A stretch of DNA of 7,021 bases from Actinomycetota bacterium (GTDB lineage Bacteria; Actinomycetota; Actinomycetes; Actinomycetales; Angustibacteraceae): positions 1 through 7,021 of the forward strand of contig JACMOY010000305.1 in assembly GCA_014377795.1 (NCBI GenBank). The letters are read 5' to 3'. The notes below the pieces were generated by a model that saw only the letters and a list, made by a program, of their open reading frames with translations, was not told where the DNA came from and searched no databases. A program made the translations under genes and the position numbers. Shown piece by piece: positions 1 to 6,543 of the stretch; within the stretch, counting starts at the first letter, position 1, and every line of letters begins with the position of its first letter.

Positions 1-779
1 CGGGTCAGCACATCGACCACGGCCTCCTGGAAGCTGGCCGCGACGTCGGCCAGTGGGACGGGCTCGCCCGCCGCCTCGCGCGCCTCGGCCCAGCGCGCCA
101 CGGCGGTCTTCAGGCCCGAGAACGAGAAGTCGAAGCGGTGCCCCTCGGCGTCCCGCTGCCCGGTGAGGCCGCGCGGGAACGCGATGGACGCCGGGTCACC
201 GTCCCGGGCCGCCCGGTCGATGTGTGGACCCCCGGGGAACGGCAGTCCCAGCAGCCGGGCGACCTTGTCGAACGCCTCGCCCGCCGCGTCGTCGACGGTG
301 GCACCGAGCGGTCGGATGTCACCCGTCACGTCACCGACGAGCAGCAGCGAGGAGTGCCCGCCCGACACGAGCAGCGCGATCGTCGGCTCGGGAAGCGGCC
401 CGTGCACGAGCTGGTCGACCGCCACGTGGGCGGCGAGGTGGTTGACGCCGTACAGCGGCTTTCCGAGCGCGACCGCGAGCGCCTTGGCCGCGGCGACGCC
501 GACCAGCAGTGCGCCCATCAGGCCCGGGCCGCTGGTGACGGCGAGCGCGTCGACGTCCTCCAGCCGGACGCCGGCCTCGCGGCACGCGCGCTCGATCGTC
601 GGGCCCATCGCCTCCAGGTGCGCCCGGCTGGCCACCTCGGGCACCACACCGCCGAACCGGGCGTGCTCGTCCGAGCTGCTCGCGATGGCGTCGGCGAGCA
701 GCGTCATGCCCCGGACGATGCCGACGCCGGTCTCGTCGCACGAGGTCTCGATACCCAGGACGAGGGGGGCGTCGGTCAC
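1..779 (-). CDS. tsaD: TsaD, tRNA N6-threonylcarbamoyladenosine transferase subunit (N-terminal 259 residues, runs off left edge)
   Basis: TsaD transfers the threonylcarbamoyl group from threonylcarbamoyl-AMP to A37 of ANN-decoding tRNAs, working in the cytoplasm with TsaB and TsaE. The visible part opens with the ASKHA-fold N-terminus [12 protein letters not shown] (residues 9-20), then [14 protein letters not shown] (about 48-61), the metal-binding HLAAH pair (His114 and His118), the nucleotide-binding SGGHS loop, FPGGPHIDR and [10 protein letters not shown]. All are family hallmarks and the frame is open throughout. The family is usually about 340 residues, so roughly 85 C-terminal residues are missing beyond the edge, including the third metal ligand (Asp300 in E. 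coli). The start is GTG at 779-777, overlapping the rimI stop by GTGA. No Shine-Dalgarno is visible, so translation is probably coupled to rimI. Identification is secure. Confidence 0.96.
   Translation of the reverse strand, partial: MTDAPLVLGIETSCDETGVGIVRGMTLLADAIASSSDEHARFGGVVPEVASRAHLEAMGPTIERACREAGVRLEDVDALAVTSGPGLMGALLVGVAAAKALAVALGKPLYGVNHLAAHVAVDQLVHGPLPEPTIALLVSGGHSSLLLVGDVTGDIRPLGATVDDAAGEAFDKVARLLGLPFPGGPHIDRAARDGDPASIAFPRGLTGQRDAEGHRFDFSFSGLKTAVARWAEAREAAGEPVPLADVAASFQEAVVDVLT
776..779 (-). other. GTGA stop-start overlap, rimI/tsaD
   Basis: The rimI stop TGA (778-776) overlaps the tsaD start GTG (779-777). No Shine-Dalgarno is visible, so re-initiation after rimI is the likely route. 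Confidence 0.9.
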
Positions 780-1249
780 GAGACCAGGCTATCGACGGCC
801 CGCACCGGCCGGCGTCGCATGATCCAGGCGTCGACGCCGTCGTAGTACCCGCGTCGGACGGCGATCCGCTCGAACCCGTGCCGGGCGTACAACCGTTGCG
901 CCACAACGTTGTCGGCCCGCACCTCGAGCACCAGCCGCGCCGCGCCGCGCTCGGCGACGGCGACCACGAGCGCACTGAGCAGCTGACCGCCGAGGCCCCG
1001 CCCCTGCGCCCAGGGAGCGACCGCGACGGTCATGACGTCGGCGTCCGGGCCGTTCACGGCTGCCCCCGCGTACCCGGCCGGTTCGCCCGGCCGCTCCGGC
1101 AGCTCGACGGCGCAGTACCAGCGAGGGGCCTGCGCCAGCTCGGCCCACCAGGTCTCAGCCGTCCAGGCGTCCGCGGTGAACAGCTCGCGCTCGAGCGCCG
1201 CCAGCGTCTGGACGTCCCACCAGCGCAGCGGCCGCAGCCGCCCGGTCAC
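776..1249 (-). CDS. rimI: RimI, ribosomal protein S18-alanine N-acetyltransferase (GNAT family)
   Basis: This 157-residue protein is a single GNAT domain. The acetyl-CoA-binding motif A is visible as [15 protein letters not shown] (residues 77-91, with the pyrophosphate loop QGRGLG at 82-87). The RimI-type segment follows: LEVRADN (108-114), QRLYARHGF (118-126), then RRGYY and DAWIM. Glu109 and Tyr121 sit where the catalytic Glu and Tyr of E. coli RimI are expected. The family acetylates the N-terminal alanine of ribosomal protein S18, and some actinobacterial members act on other N-termini. Its place between tsaB and tsaD supports RimI over a generic GNAT. The start is GTG at 1249-1247 with a good Shine-Dalgarno, AGAGGG, seven bases upstream. 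It overlaps tsaB by GTGA at its start and tsaD by GTGA at its end. Confidence 0.93.
   Translation of the reverse strand: MTGRLRPLRWWDVQTLAALERELFTADAWTAETWWAELAQAPRWYCAVELPERPGEPAGYAGAAVNGPDADVMTVAVAPWAQGRGLGGQLLSALVVAVAERGAARLVLEVRADNVVAQRLYARHGFERIAVRRGYYDGVDAWIMRRRPVRAVDSLVS
1246..1249 (-). other. GTGA stop-start overlap, tsaB/rimI
   Basis: The tsaB stop TGA (1248-1246) overlaps the rimI start GTG (1249-1247). Unlike the other overlaps, this one has a clear Shine-Dalgarno just upstream. Confidence 0.9.
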
Positions 1250-1908
1250 GTCCCGACCCTCTTGCGCGCCGCGGGCTCCATGACGTCCGGCCGGCGCAGG
1301 TACCGCGGCTCGAGCTGGTCGAACACCACCCCGGCGTCCAGACCCGCGACCACGAGCCGGGCCAGTGCCGCGCCCGAGGGGTCGAGCGGCCCGACCGCGT
1401 CACCGAGGACGTCGGCGTACAGCTGCGCGCCGCGACCCACGACCGGCCGCCCGTCGCGGTGCACGTCCGCCGGGCGGGCGACGGCCGGGCCCTCGACCCG
1501 CTCGCCGGTGAGGTCGTACCCAGCCCAGTAGACCTCGCGGCGTCGGGCGTCGGTGGCGACCACGAACCCGTCCGCCAACCCCACGGTGTTCGCGTCCAGC
1601 GCGTCGCGGGCCAGCACGTCGAGCGTGCAGACCCCGTGCAGCCGCAGGCCCAGCGCGAGCGCCAGGGTGCGGGCGGTGACCAGCCCGACCCGCAGCCCGG
1701 TGAAGGGCCCGGGGCCGGTGCCGACTGCGACGTCGGTGAGGTCGCGGCGGTCCGCGCCGGCCTCGGTCAGCACTGCAGCGATACCGGGCGCGAGCAGCTC
1801 GCCGTGCCGGCGCGGGTCGTGGGCCGTCGACTGCGCCACGACGCGCGTCCCGTCGTGCAGCGCGACCGTGACGGCCGGAGTCGCGGTGTCCAGAGCGAGC
1901 AGCAGCAC
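1246..1908 (-). CDS. tsaB: TsaB, t6A biosynthesis scaffold protein
   Basis: TsaB is a catalytically inactive paralogue of TsaD that dimerises with it and nucleates the TsaBDE t6A complex. The 220-residue product starts with the family N-terminus LLLALDTATPAVTVAL (2-17) and carries GTGPGPFTGLRVGL (63-76), the most conserved TsaB signature, followed by the RREVYWAGYD strand. The C-terminus PRYLRRPDV resembles the usual end of actinobacterial TsaB proteins. The GTG at 1908-1906 is forced as start, because an in-frame TAG lies at 1920-1918 and MLLLALDTAT aligns with the E. coli N-terminus. The only purine-rich tract upstream, GAGG, is just two bases from the GTG. With tsaE ending four bases earlier, initiation is probably by coupling. 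The stop overlaps the rimI start (GTGA). Confidence 0.95.
   Translation of the reverse strand: MLLLALDTATPAVTVALHDGTRVVAQSTAHDPRRHGELLAPGIAAVLTEAGADRRDLTDVAVGTGPGPFTGLRVGLVTARTLALALGLRLHGVCTLDVLARDALDANTVGLADGFVVATDARRREVYWAGYDLTGERVEGPAVARPADVHRDGRPVVGRGAQLYADVLGDAVGPLDPSGAALARLVVAGLDAGVVFDQLEPRYLRRPDVMEPAARKRVGT
1257..1262 (-). promoter_or_regulatory. Shine-Dalgarno of rimI
   Basis: The minus strand reads AGAGGG, seven bases before the rimI GTG (1249-1247). It lies inside the last codons of tsaB. It fixes the rimI start and shows that rimI can recruit its own ribosomes besides being overlapped with tsaB. Confidence 0.6.
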
Positions 1909-1912
1909 GACC

Positions 1913-2449
1913 TCAGGCTAGCCGCGCGGGCGGATCGGCTTGCGCCCACACGACCTGCGCCCACCGCTCGCCGACCCCCCGCACCGTCACGACGCGCTGC
2001 TGGGCGTCCTGCGCCTCATCGCGGTCGCCGTCCGGGCCGGCGACCCGGTCGCCGCGGGGCCGCTCGATCGCGATCTCGAGCCGGTCGGTCGCCAGGTCGT
2101 CGACCAGGCCCTCGCCCCACTCGACGACGGTGACCGACGACTCCAGCGTCGCGTCCAGGTCGAGGTCGTCCACCTCGGCGATCGAGCCCAGCCGGTAGGC
2201 GTCGACGTGCACCAGCGCGGGGCCCGGCCCCAGCGGGGGGTGCACCCGCGCGATCACGAACGTCGGTGAGGTCACCGGCCCGCGTACCGAGAGCCCGGCG
2301 CCGATGCCCTGGGTGAGGGTGGTCTTGCCCGCCCCGAGCGCACCCGTCAGCACGACGACGTCCCCTGCCGCGAGCAGGCCGGCGAGGCGCTGCCCGAGGG
2401 CCTGCATCGCGTCACGGTCCTCGACCGTCTCACGGGCGGTGAGCACCAC
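1913..2449 (-). CDS. tsaE: TsaE, t6A biosynthesis ATPase
   Basis: TsaE is the P-loop ATPase that drives turnover of the TsaB-TsaD complex. This 178-residue protein shows the Walker A motif GALGAGKT (36-43, Lys42), the switch-like TSPTFVIARVH (60-70), HVDAYRL (81-87) and VVEWGEG (108-114, with Glu110-Trp111 as the conserved pair). The core ends near residue 130 with LEIAIER. A charged linker of about 20 residues rich in Asp, Arg and Gln follows, then a short C-terminal tail, so the protein is somewhat longer than the roughly 155-residue E. coli form. Two consecutive GTG codons (2449-2447 and 2446-2444) could start it. The Shine-Dalgarno GAGAGGA suits the second slightly better (177 residues). 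It is separated from the upstream hydrolase by 33 bp and from tsaB by 4 bp. Confidence 0.95.
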   Translation of the reverse strand: MVLTARETVEDRDAMQALGQRLAGLLAAGDVVVLTGALGAGKTTLTQGIGAGLSVRGPVTSPTFVIARVHPPLGPGPALVHVDAYRLGSIAEVDDLDLDATLESSVTVVEWGEGLVDDLATDRLEIAIERPRGDRVAGPDGDRDEAQDAQQRVVTVRGVGERWAQVVWAQADPPARLA

Positions 2450-2482
2450 GGGTCCTCTCGATGGGCGGCCGGGATCCCGATG
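2450..2482 (-). other. 33-bp gap between the hydrolase gene and tsaE
   Basis: This is the longest intergenic gap in the window. It holds the tsaE Shine-Dalgarno and a perfect 10-bp palindrome cgggatcccg (2470-2479). The palindrome has no loop and no T-run follows it, so it does not read as an intrinsic terminator. Transcription most likely continues from the hydrolase gene into tsaE. Confidence 0.6.
2453..2459 (-). promoter_or_regulatory. Shine-Dalgarno of tsaE
   Basis: The minus strand reads GAGAGGA in the short gap before tsaE. It ends three bases before the first GTG and six before the second, so the second GTG (2446) has the more usual spacing. This is the clearest independent ribosome site in one of the larger gaps of the window. 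Confidence 0.6.
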
Positions 2483-3556
2483 CTACTGCTCGGGCCGCGA
2501 CCGCTGCAGCGATCGACTGGCCCGCACGAGCAGCTCGTCCAGGTGCAGGTTGACCTCGTCGGGGCACTCGAGCATGACCAGATGCCCGGCGTCCGGCAGC
2601 ACCACGTGCTCGGCGACCGGCAGCCGCCGGACGATCTCGTCGCTGTGCGCCGGTGGGGTCAGCAGGTCGTCCTGGCCCGACAGCACCAGCGCCTCGATGC
2701 CGTCCAGGGTCGCGAGCGCGATGCGCTTGTCGTGCACGTCGAAGGTCGGCAGGAACTCGGCCACCACCTCGATGGGGGTGGCTGCGATCATCGCCGCGGA
2801 GAACCGCACGAGCGAGGCCGGAACCGCGGACGCGTAGGAGTACCGCTTGACCAGCGCCTGCTCGAGGTCGCTGCCGATGCGCCGGGTGCGGTCGACCAGG
2901 CGCGGCGTGCGGGCCAGCCCCGACAGCGCAACGGGCGCGATCAGGTGGGCCACCTGCCCCAGCACCTCGGCCAGCCCCCAGTGGACGTCGACCAGGCCAC
3001 CGGGGCTGGTCGCGATGAAGGCCACCCCGACCACCCGCTCGCCGACCAGCCGGGCCTGCTCGGCAGCCAGCGCCATCTGCGTCATCCCGCCCAGGGAGTG
3101 CCCGATCAGCACGACGGGGCCGGTCGGGGCCACCGCCTGGAGCACCGAGTTCAGGTCGCGCCCGCACTGGTCGACGGTGCACGAACCGCGCGGGCCGGCG
3201 TCCGACCTGCCGTGGCCGCGCTGGTCCCACAGCACCAGGCGGTAGCGACCGCGCATCGTCTGCCGCTGGTAGTGCCACGAGTCGAGGTTGAGGCAGAAGC
3301 CGTGGCTGAACACCACGGTGAGGTCGGGGTGCTCACCCGAGTCGTCGAGCTCGTCGACCTCGACGTGCAGCCGCGTGCCGTCGTCCGTCACCAGGGGGTG
3401 CACCGTGCCGCGCAGCGACCCGAAGGGCTCGGCGACCCCGCCGCCGCGCGAGCGGCCGAGGGTGAACCGCTCGGCCGCGAGGCCCAGCGCCGCCCCGACG
3501 CCGGCCGCGGCGAGACCGGCCCCGACGGCCAGCAGGTTCGGTGGGCGCGGGCTCAC
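2483..3556 (-). CDS. Membrane-anchored alpha/beta-fold hydrolase, substrate unknown
   Basis: This 357-residue serine hydrolase has the full alpha/beta-hydrolase layout: oxyanion loop SHGF (84-87), WDQRGHGRSD (110-119), nucleophile elbow GHSLGGM (152-158, Ser154), acidic residue in SGQDDLLTP (293-301, Asp296 or Asp297) and catalytic histidine in DAGHLVMLE (322-330, His325). The cap domain lies between about 185 and 265. Residues 7-29 form one Ala/Gly/Leu-rich hydrophobic stretch after MSPRPP, followed by Arg-rich residues. It reads as a single N-terminal membrane anchor or uncleaved signal, with no lipobox Cys. The start is GTG at 3556-3554, overlapping the alr stop by GTGA. The stop is TAG at 2485-2483. 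A hydrolase of this type between alr and tsaE recurs in actinomycetes, but I know of no assigned substrate. Lipase, esterase or a cell-envelope role are all guesses. Confidence 0.9.
   Translation of the reverse strand: MSPRPPNLLAVGAGLAAAGVGAALGLAAERFTLGRSRGGGVAEPFGSLRGTVHPLVTDDGTRLHVEVDELDDSGEHPDLTVVFSHGFCLNLDSWHYQRQTMRGRYRLVLWDQRGHGRSDAGPRGSCTVDQCGRDLNSVLQAVAPTGPVVLIGHSLGGMTQMALAAEQARLVGERVVGVAFIATSPGGLVDVHWGLAEVLGQVAHLIAPVALSGLARTPRLVDRTRRIGSDLEQALVKRYSYASAVPASLVRFSAAMIAATPIEVVAEFLPTFDVHDKRIALATLDGIEALVLSGQDDLLTPPAHSDEIVRRLPVAEHVVLPDAGHLVMLECPDEVNLHLDELLVRASRSLQRSRPEQ
3553..3556 (-). other. GTGA stop-start overlap, alr/hydrolase
   Basis: The alr stop TGA (3555-3553) overlaps the hydrolase start GTG (3556-3554). 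A G-rich tract in the last alr codons may serve as a weak ribosome site. Confidence 0.88.
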
Positions 3557-4710
3557 ACGTCCCCGCCGACGTGGGTGCGCGGCACGCGAGCGCCGATCCG
3601 GGCCACGATCTCGTAGGCGATGGTGCCGGTGGCCTGCGCCCAGTCCTGGGCGGTCGGCTCACCCGCGGCGCCGTCCCCGAACAGGACGACGGGGTCGCCG
3701 GCCCGGCAATCGCGGGCGGCCGCGTCGTCCCCGAGGTCGACGACGACCTGGTCCATCGACACCCGGCCGGCGATGCGGTGGACGGCACCGGCCACGAGCA
3801 GCGGCCCCACGTTGCCGGCCGCGCGCGGCACGCCGTCGGCGTACCCGAGCGGCACCAGGGCGAGAACGGTCTCGCGCTCGGTGACGTAGGTGTGGCCGTA
3901 GGCGACGCCTGACCCGGCCGGCACCCGCTTGACCAGGGCGAGCGTGGCGCGCAGGCTCATCGCCGGCCGCAGGCCCAGCGCGGCGGCGTCGTGCAGGTCG
4001 GGCACCGGTGACAGGCCGTAGACGGCCAGGCCCGGGCGCACCAGGTCGTAGTGGGCGGCGGGGTTGGTCAGGGTCGCCGCCGAGTTGGCCAGGTGGCGCA
4101 CCTCGGGCCGGACGCCGAGCGCCTCGGCTCGCGCCACCGCCAGGTCGAACACCTCGCGCTGGTGGCGCACCGTCGGGTGGTCGGGCGCGTCCGCCCAGGC
4201 CAGGTGCGACCAGACGCCGACGACCGAGACGGCGCCCTCGGCCTGGGCGGCCAGCGCCGCGCCGACCAGCTCGTCCCAGTCCGTGGGCGTGGCGCCGCCA
4301 CGCGAGAGCCCGGTGTCGATCTTCAGGTGCACGCGCGCAGTGCCCCCGGCGCTGCGGGCGGCGTCGGCGATCTGGTCGACGGCCCACGGCGCCGAGGCCG
4401 ACAGGTCGATGCCGACGCGCACCGCGCCCGCGAAGTCGTCACCGGGCACGTGCAGCCACGACAGCAGGCGGCCCTGGTCGCCCGCCGCGCGCAGCGACAG
4501 TCCCTCAGCCAGCTGCGCCCCCCCCAGCCAGGTGGCCCCCCCGGCGCGGGCCGCGGCAGCGCACGGGAGCAGTCCGTGGCCGTACCCGTCGGCCTTGACG
4601 ACGGCCATCACCTGGGCGGACGGCGCCCGGCGGCACAGCTCGCGCACGTTCTCGCGCACGGCGGACAGGTCGACGACGGCCTCGGCGGGCAAGGTCGACG
4701 TGGCTATCAC
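3553..4710 (-). CDS. alr: Alanine racemase (PLP-dependent)
   Basis: Alr interconverts L- and D-alanine with pyridoxal phosphate, supplying D-alanine for the peptidoglycan stem peptide. This 385-residue protein is full length. The PLP lysine is in AVVKADGYGHG (Lys39), the second conserved lysine and arginine are in HLKIDTGLSRGG (Lys130, Arg137), followed by SHLAWAD, HLANSAAT (207-214) and LVRPGLAVYG (223-232). In the C-terminal beta domain are the catalytic tyrosine in GVAYGHTY (Tyr271), GRVSMDQ (315-321) and YEIVARIGARVPR (366-378). The start is GTG at 4710-4708, 13 bp after nnr. Only a G-rich tract (GGGGGA) precedes it closely, and the second codon is the rare ATA. Two poly-G tracts of eight and seven bases interrupt codons 56-65 without breaking the frame. 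The stop overlaps the hydrolase start. Confidence 0.97.
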   Translation of the reverse strand: MIATSTLPAEAVVDLSAVRENVRELCRRAPSAQVMAVVKADGYGHGLLPCAAAARAGGATWLGGAQLAEGLSLRAAGDQGRLLSWLHVPGDDFAGAVRVGIDLSASAPWAVDQIADAARSAGGTARVHLKIDTGLSRGGATPTDWDELVGAALAAQAEGAVSVVGVWSHLAWADAPDHPTVRHQREVFDLAVARAEALGVRPEVRHLANSAATLTNPAAHYDLVRPGLAVYGLSPVPDLHDAAALGLRPAMSLRATLALVKRVPAGSGVAYGHTYVTERETVLALVPLGYADGVPRAAGNVGPLLVAGAVHRIAGRVSMDQVVVDLGDDAAARDCRAGDPVVLFGDGAAGEPTAQDWAQATGTIAYEIVARIGARVPRTHVGGDV

Positions 4711-4723
4711 GTCCCCCAGTCTC

Positions 4724-6166
4724 TCAGCACCGGCCGCTCGCGGCGCGCTGCGTCAGCAGCTCGCGCACCGCGTCGGGCACCGCGGCCAGCACGCTGCTCG
4801 CGCTGACCGGTCCGCCGGCGCTGGCCAGGTGCCCGGCGGCCCCGTGGACGGCGACCGCCAGCGTGCCGGCGTCCAGCGGACTGAGGCCACCGGCGAGCAG
4901 GGCCCCCGCGATCCCGGCCAGGACGTCGCCCGAGCCCGCGGTGGCCAGCCAGTGCGGGCCGTCCGCCTGGCTGCGCACCGGCGCGCCGTCCTGGACGACG
5001 AGCGTGACGGCCCCTTTGAGCAGGACGGTGGCGCCGGTCAGCTCAGCCGCCAGCCGGGCGTACCGAGCGGGGGCCGCCTCGACGTCCGGCCGCTGCACGT
5101 CGACGCCGCGGGCCTGCAGCAGCCGGGTCAGCTCACCGGCGTGCGGGGTGAGCAGGGCGGGCGCCGAGCGGCGCGCGGGCAGCAGATCGAGGGCGCCCGC
5201 GTCGACGACGCACGGCAGGTCGCCGGCCAGGGCGTCGGCGACGGCCGCGCGCTGGTCCTCGTCCTCGACGTCCAGTCCGGGCCCGAGCAGCCACGCCTGT
5301 ACGCGTCCGGGGCCGGGCACGACCTCGGGCCAGCGCGCCCGCACCAGGTCGGCGGGGGCCGGTGGGCCGACGTACCGCACCATGCCGACGCCGGTGGCCA
5401 CGGCCGCTCCGGTGCACAGCACCGCGGCTCCCGTGTACGTCGGGCCGCCCGCGACCACGCCGAGGACACCCCGGCGGTACTTGTCGTCGTCCGCGCCGGG
5501 CACCGGCCACCGGGCGGCGAGGTCGGCGGCCTCGAGCCGCTCGACGGCTGCCTCCTGCGACAGGGTCAGGCCGATGTCGACCACCCGAACGCGTCCGGCC
5601 GCCCGGCACGCGGGGGGCAGCAGCAGGGCCGGCTTGGCCGCGCCGAACGTGACGGTGAGGCCGGGGGTGACGTGCCCACCGGCCAGCTCGCCGGACACGG
5701 GGTCGATCGCGCTGGGCAGGTCGACCGCCACCACCGGCACGGACGGCGGCACCGAACGCACCAGGGCCAGCGCCCTGCCGCACAGCCCGGGACGCCCCCC
5801 GATGCCGATCAGCCCGTCGACGACGACGTCCGCGGGGCCGACGGCGTCAACGATCCGCCCGCGCGCGCAGCGCAGGGCTGCCAGCCCGCTCGCGTGCGCG
5901 CGGTCGGCGGCGAGCCCCGCCTCGACCCGCGCACCGCGGGCCGCCAGGCGGGCGCCGGCGAGCAGCGCGTCCCCGCCGTTGTCTCCGGGGCCGATGAGCA
6001 GCAGCACGCGCGCGCCGTACGCCGGCCGGCCGACGTCCGCGAGCACCGCCAGCACCGCGGTGGCCAGGCCCGCAGCGGCGCGCTGCATCAGGGCGCCCTC
6101 GGGCAGGTCGGCCAGCGCCACCTGCTCGGCCGCCCGAACCGCGGCGACGTCGTACGCGCGGATCAT
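4724..6166 (-). CDS. nnr: Bifunctional NAD(P)H-hydrate repair enzyme Nnr (epimerase plus ADP-dependent dehydratase)
   Basis: Nnr repairs NADHX and NADPHX, the hydrated, inactive forms of NAD(P)H. The N-terminal YjeF_N domain (about 1-215) epimerises the R and S forms. It shows GPGDNGGDAL (59-68), DGLIGIGGRPGL (117-128, Asp117) and VAVDLPSAID (146-155), where the usual PSG is PSA. The C-terminal ribokinase-like dehydratase domain (about 225-480) shows DDDKYRRGVLGVVAGG (226-241), GPGLD (295-299), LLTPHAGELTRLL (338-350), LLKGAVTLV (382-390) and the catalytic loop GSGDVLAGI (411-419, Asp414). At 480 residues it is the normal fused form. It has the only ATG start in the window (6166-6164), 26 bp after acpS, with just a weak AGG eight bases upstream. 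A 13-bp gap separates it from alr. Confidence 0.96.
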   Translation of the reverse strand: MIRAYDVAAVRAAEQVALADLPEGALMQRAAAGLATAVLAVLADVGRPAYGARVLLLIGPGDNGGDALLAGARLAARGARVEAGLAADRAHASGLAALRCARGRIVDAVGPADVVVDGLIGIGGRPGLCGRALALVRSVPPSVPVVAVDLPSAIDPVSGELAGGHVTPGLTVTFGAAKPALLLPPACRAAGRVRVVDIGLTLSQEAAVERLEAADLAARWPVPGADDDKYRRGVLGVVAGGPTYTGAAVLCTGAAVATGVGMVRYVGPPAPADLVRARWPEVVPGPGRVQAWLLGPGLDVEDEDQRAAVADALAGDLPCVVDAGALDLLPARRSAPALLTPHAGELTRLLQARGVDVQRPDVEAAPARYARLAAELTGATVLLKGAVTLVVQDGAPVRSQADGPHWLATAGSGDVLAGIAGALLAGGLSPLDAGTLAVAVHGAAGHLASAGGPVSASSVLAAVPDAVRELLTQRAASGRC

Positions 6167-6192
6167 GCCGCGAGCCTAGGGCGTGTGGGTGC
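6167..6192 (-). other. 26-bp gap between acpS and nnr
   Basis: The gap holds no hairpin with a T-run and no strong Shine-Dalgarno. The sequence CCTAGG at 6175-6180 supplies the only AGG near the nnr ATG, eight bases away. I see no sign of a separate promoter or terminator. Confidence 0.5.
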
Positions 6193-6543
6193 TCACGCCT
6201 CGGCGACCACGACCGCGCTGGCGATGCCGGCGTCGTGCGAGAGCGAGACGTGCAGCGACGCCACACCCAGCTCGGCGGACCGGGCGGCGACGGTGCCGGT
6301 GACGACCAGGTGCGGGCGGCCGGCGGCGTCCTTGCTCACGCTGGCGTCGACCCAGTGCAGCCCGATCGGTGCGCCGAGCGCCTTGGCCAGCGCCTCCTTG
6401 GCCGCGAACCGCGCGGCCAGGGACGCCAGCGGCAGGGTCTGCTCCTCTGCCGTGAACAGCCGCTGCAGCAGCCGCGGGGTGCGCGCCAAGGCCAGACCGA
6501 ACCGCTCGACGTCGACCACGTCGATCCCGATGCCGACGATCAC
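6193..6543 (-). CDS. acpS: Holo-[acyl-carrier-protein] synthase AcpS
   Basis: AcpS transfers 4'-phosphopantetheine from coenzyme A to the serine of acyl carrier protein, switching on fatty acid (and possibly polyketide) synthesis. The 116-residue product has the family start [14 protein letters not shown] (2-15, Mg-binding Asp8), the central [13 protein letters not shown] (45-57, Glu50) and the C-terminal HVSLSHD. Length is normal for the trimeric bacterial AcpS type. The frame is open further upstream to 6672, but family length and the GIDVVD motif place the start at GTG 6543-6541, overlapping the glmS stop by GTGA. No Shine-Dalgarno is visible, so initiation probably depends on ribosomes finishing glmS. 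This makes the glmS amber codon upstream relevant to expression of acpS too. Confidence 0.95.
   Translation of the reverse strand: MIVGIGIDVVDVERFGLALARTPRLLQRLFTAEEQTLPLASLAARFAAKEALAKALGAPIGLHWVDASVSKDAAGRPHLVVTGTVAARSAELGVASLHVSLSHDAGIASAVVVAEA
6540..6543 (-). other. GTGA stop-start overlap, glmS/acpS
   Basis: The glmS stop TGA (6542-6540) shares bases with the acpS start GTG (6543-6541). This is a typical translational-coupling junction. Confidence 0.9.

Noticed and set aside
138..845. A 235-codon plus-strand frame opposite tsaD
   Set aside because: The minus strand encodes a fully conserved TsaD across the whole stretch; the plus-strand product is an Arg-rich shadow.
2470..2479. Palindrome cgggatcccg as a terminator or operator between the hydrolase gene and tsaE
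   Set aside because: There is no loop and no T-run. A single 10-bp palindrome is unremarkable in this base composition.
2480..2485. TAGCAT on the minus strand as a -10 element for a tsaE promoter
   Set aside because: No matching -35 element lies at the right distance, and the match overlaps the hydrolase stop codon; too weak to call.
2480..3616. A 378-codon plus-strand frame opposite the hydrolase gene
   Set aside because: It mirrors the hydrolase on the other strand, has His/Gln/Arg-rich composition without motifs, and no plausible ribosome site context.
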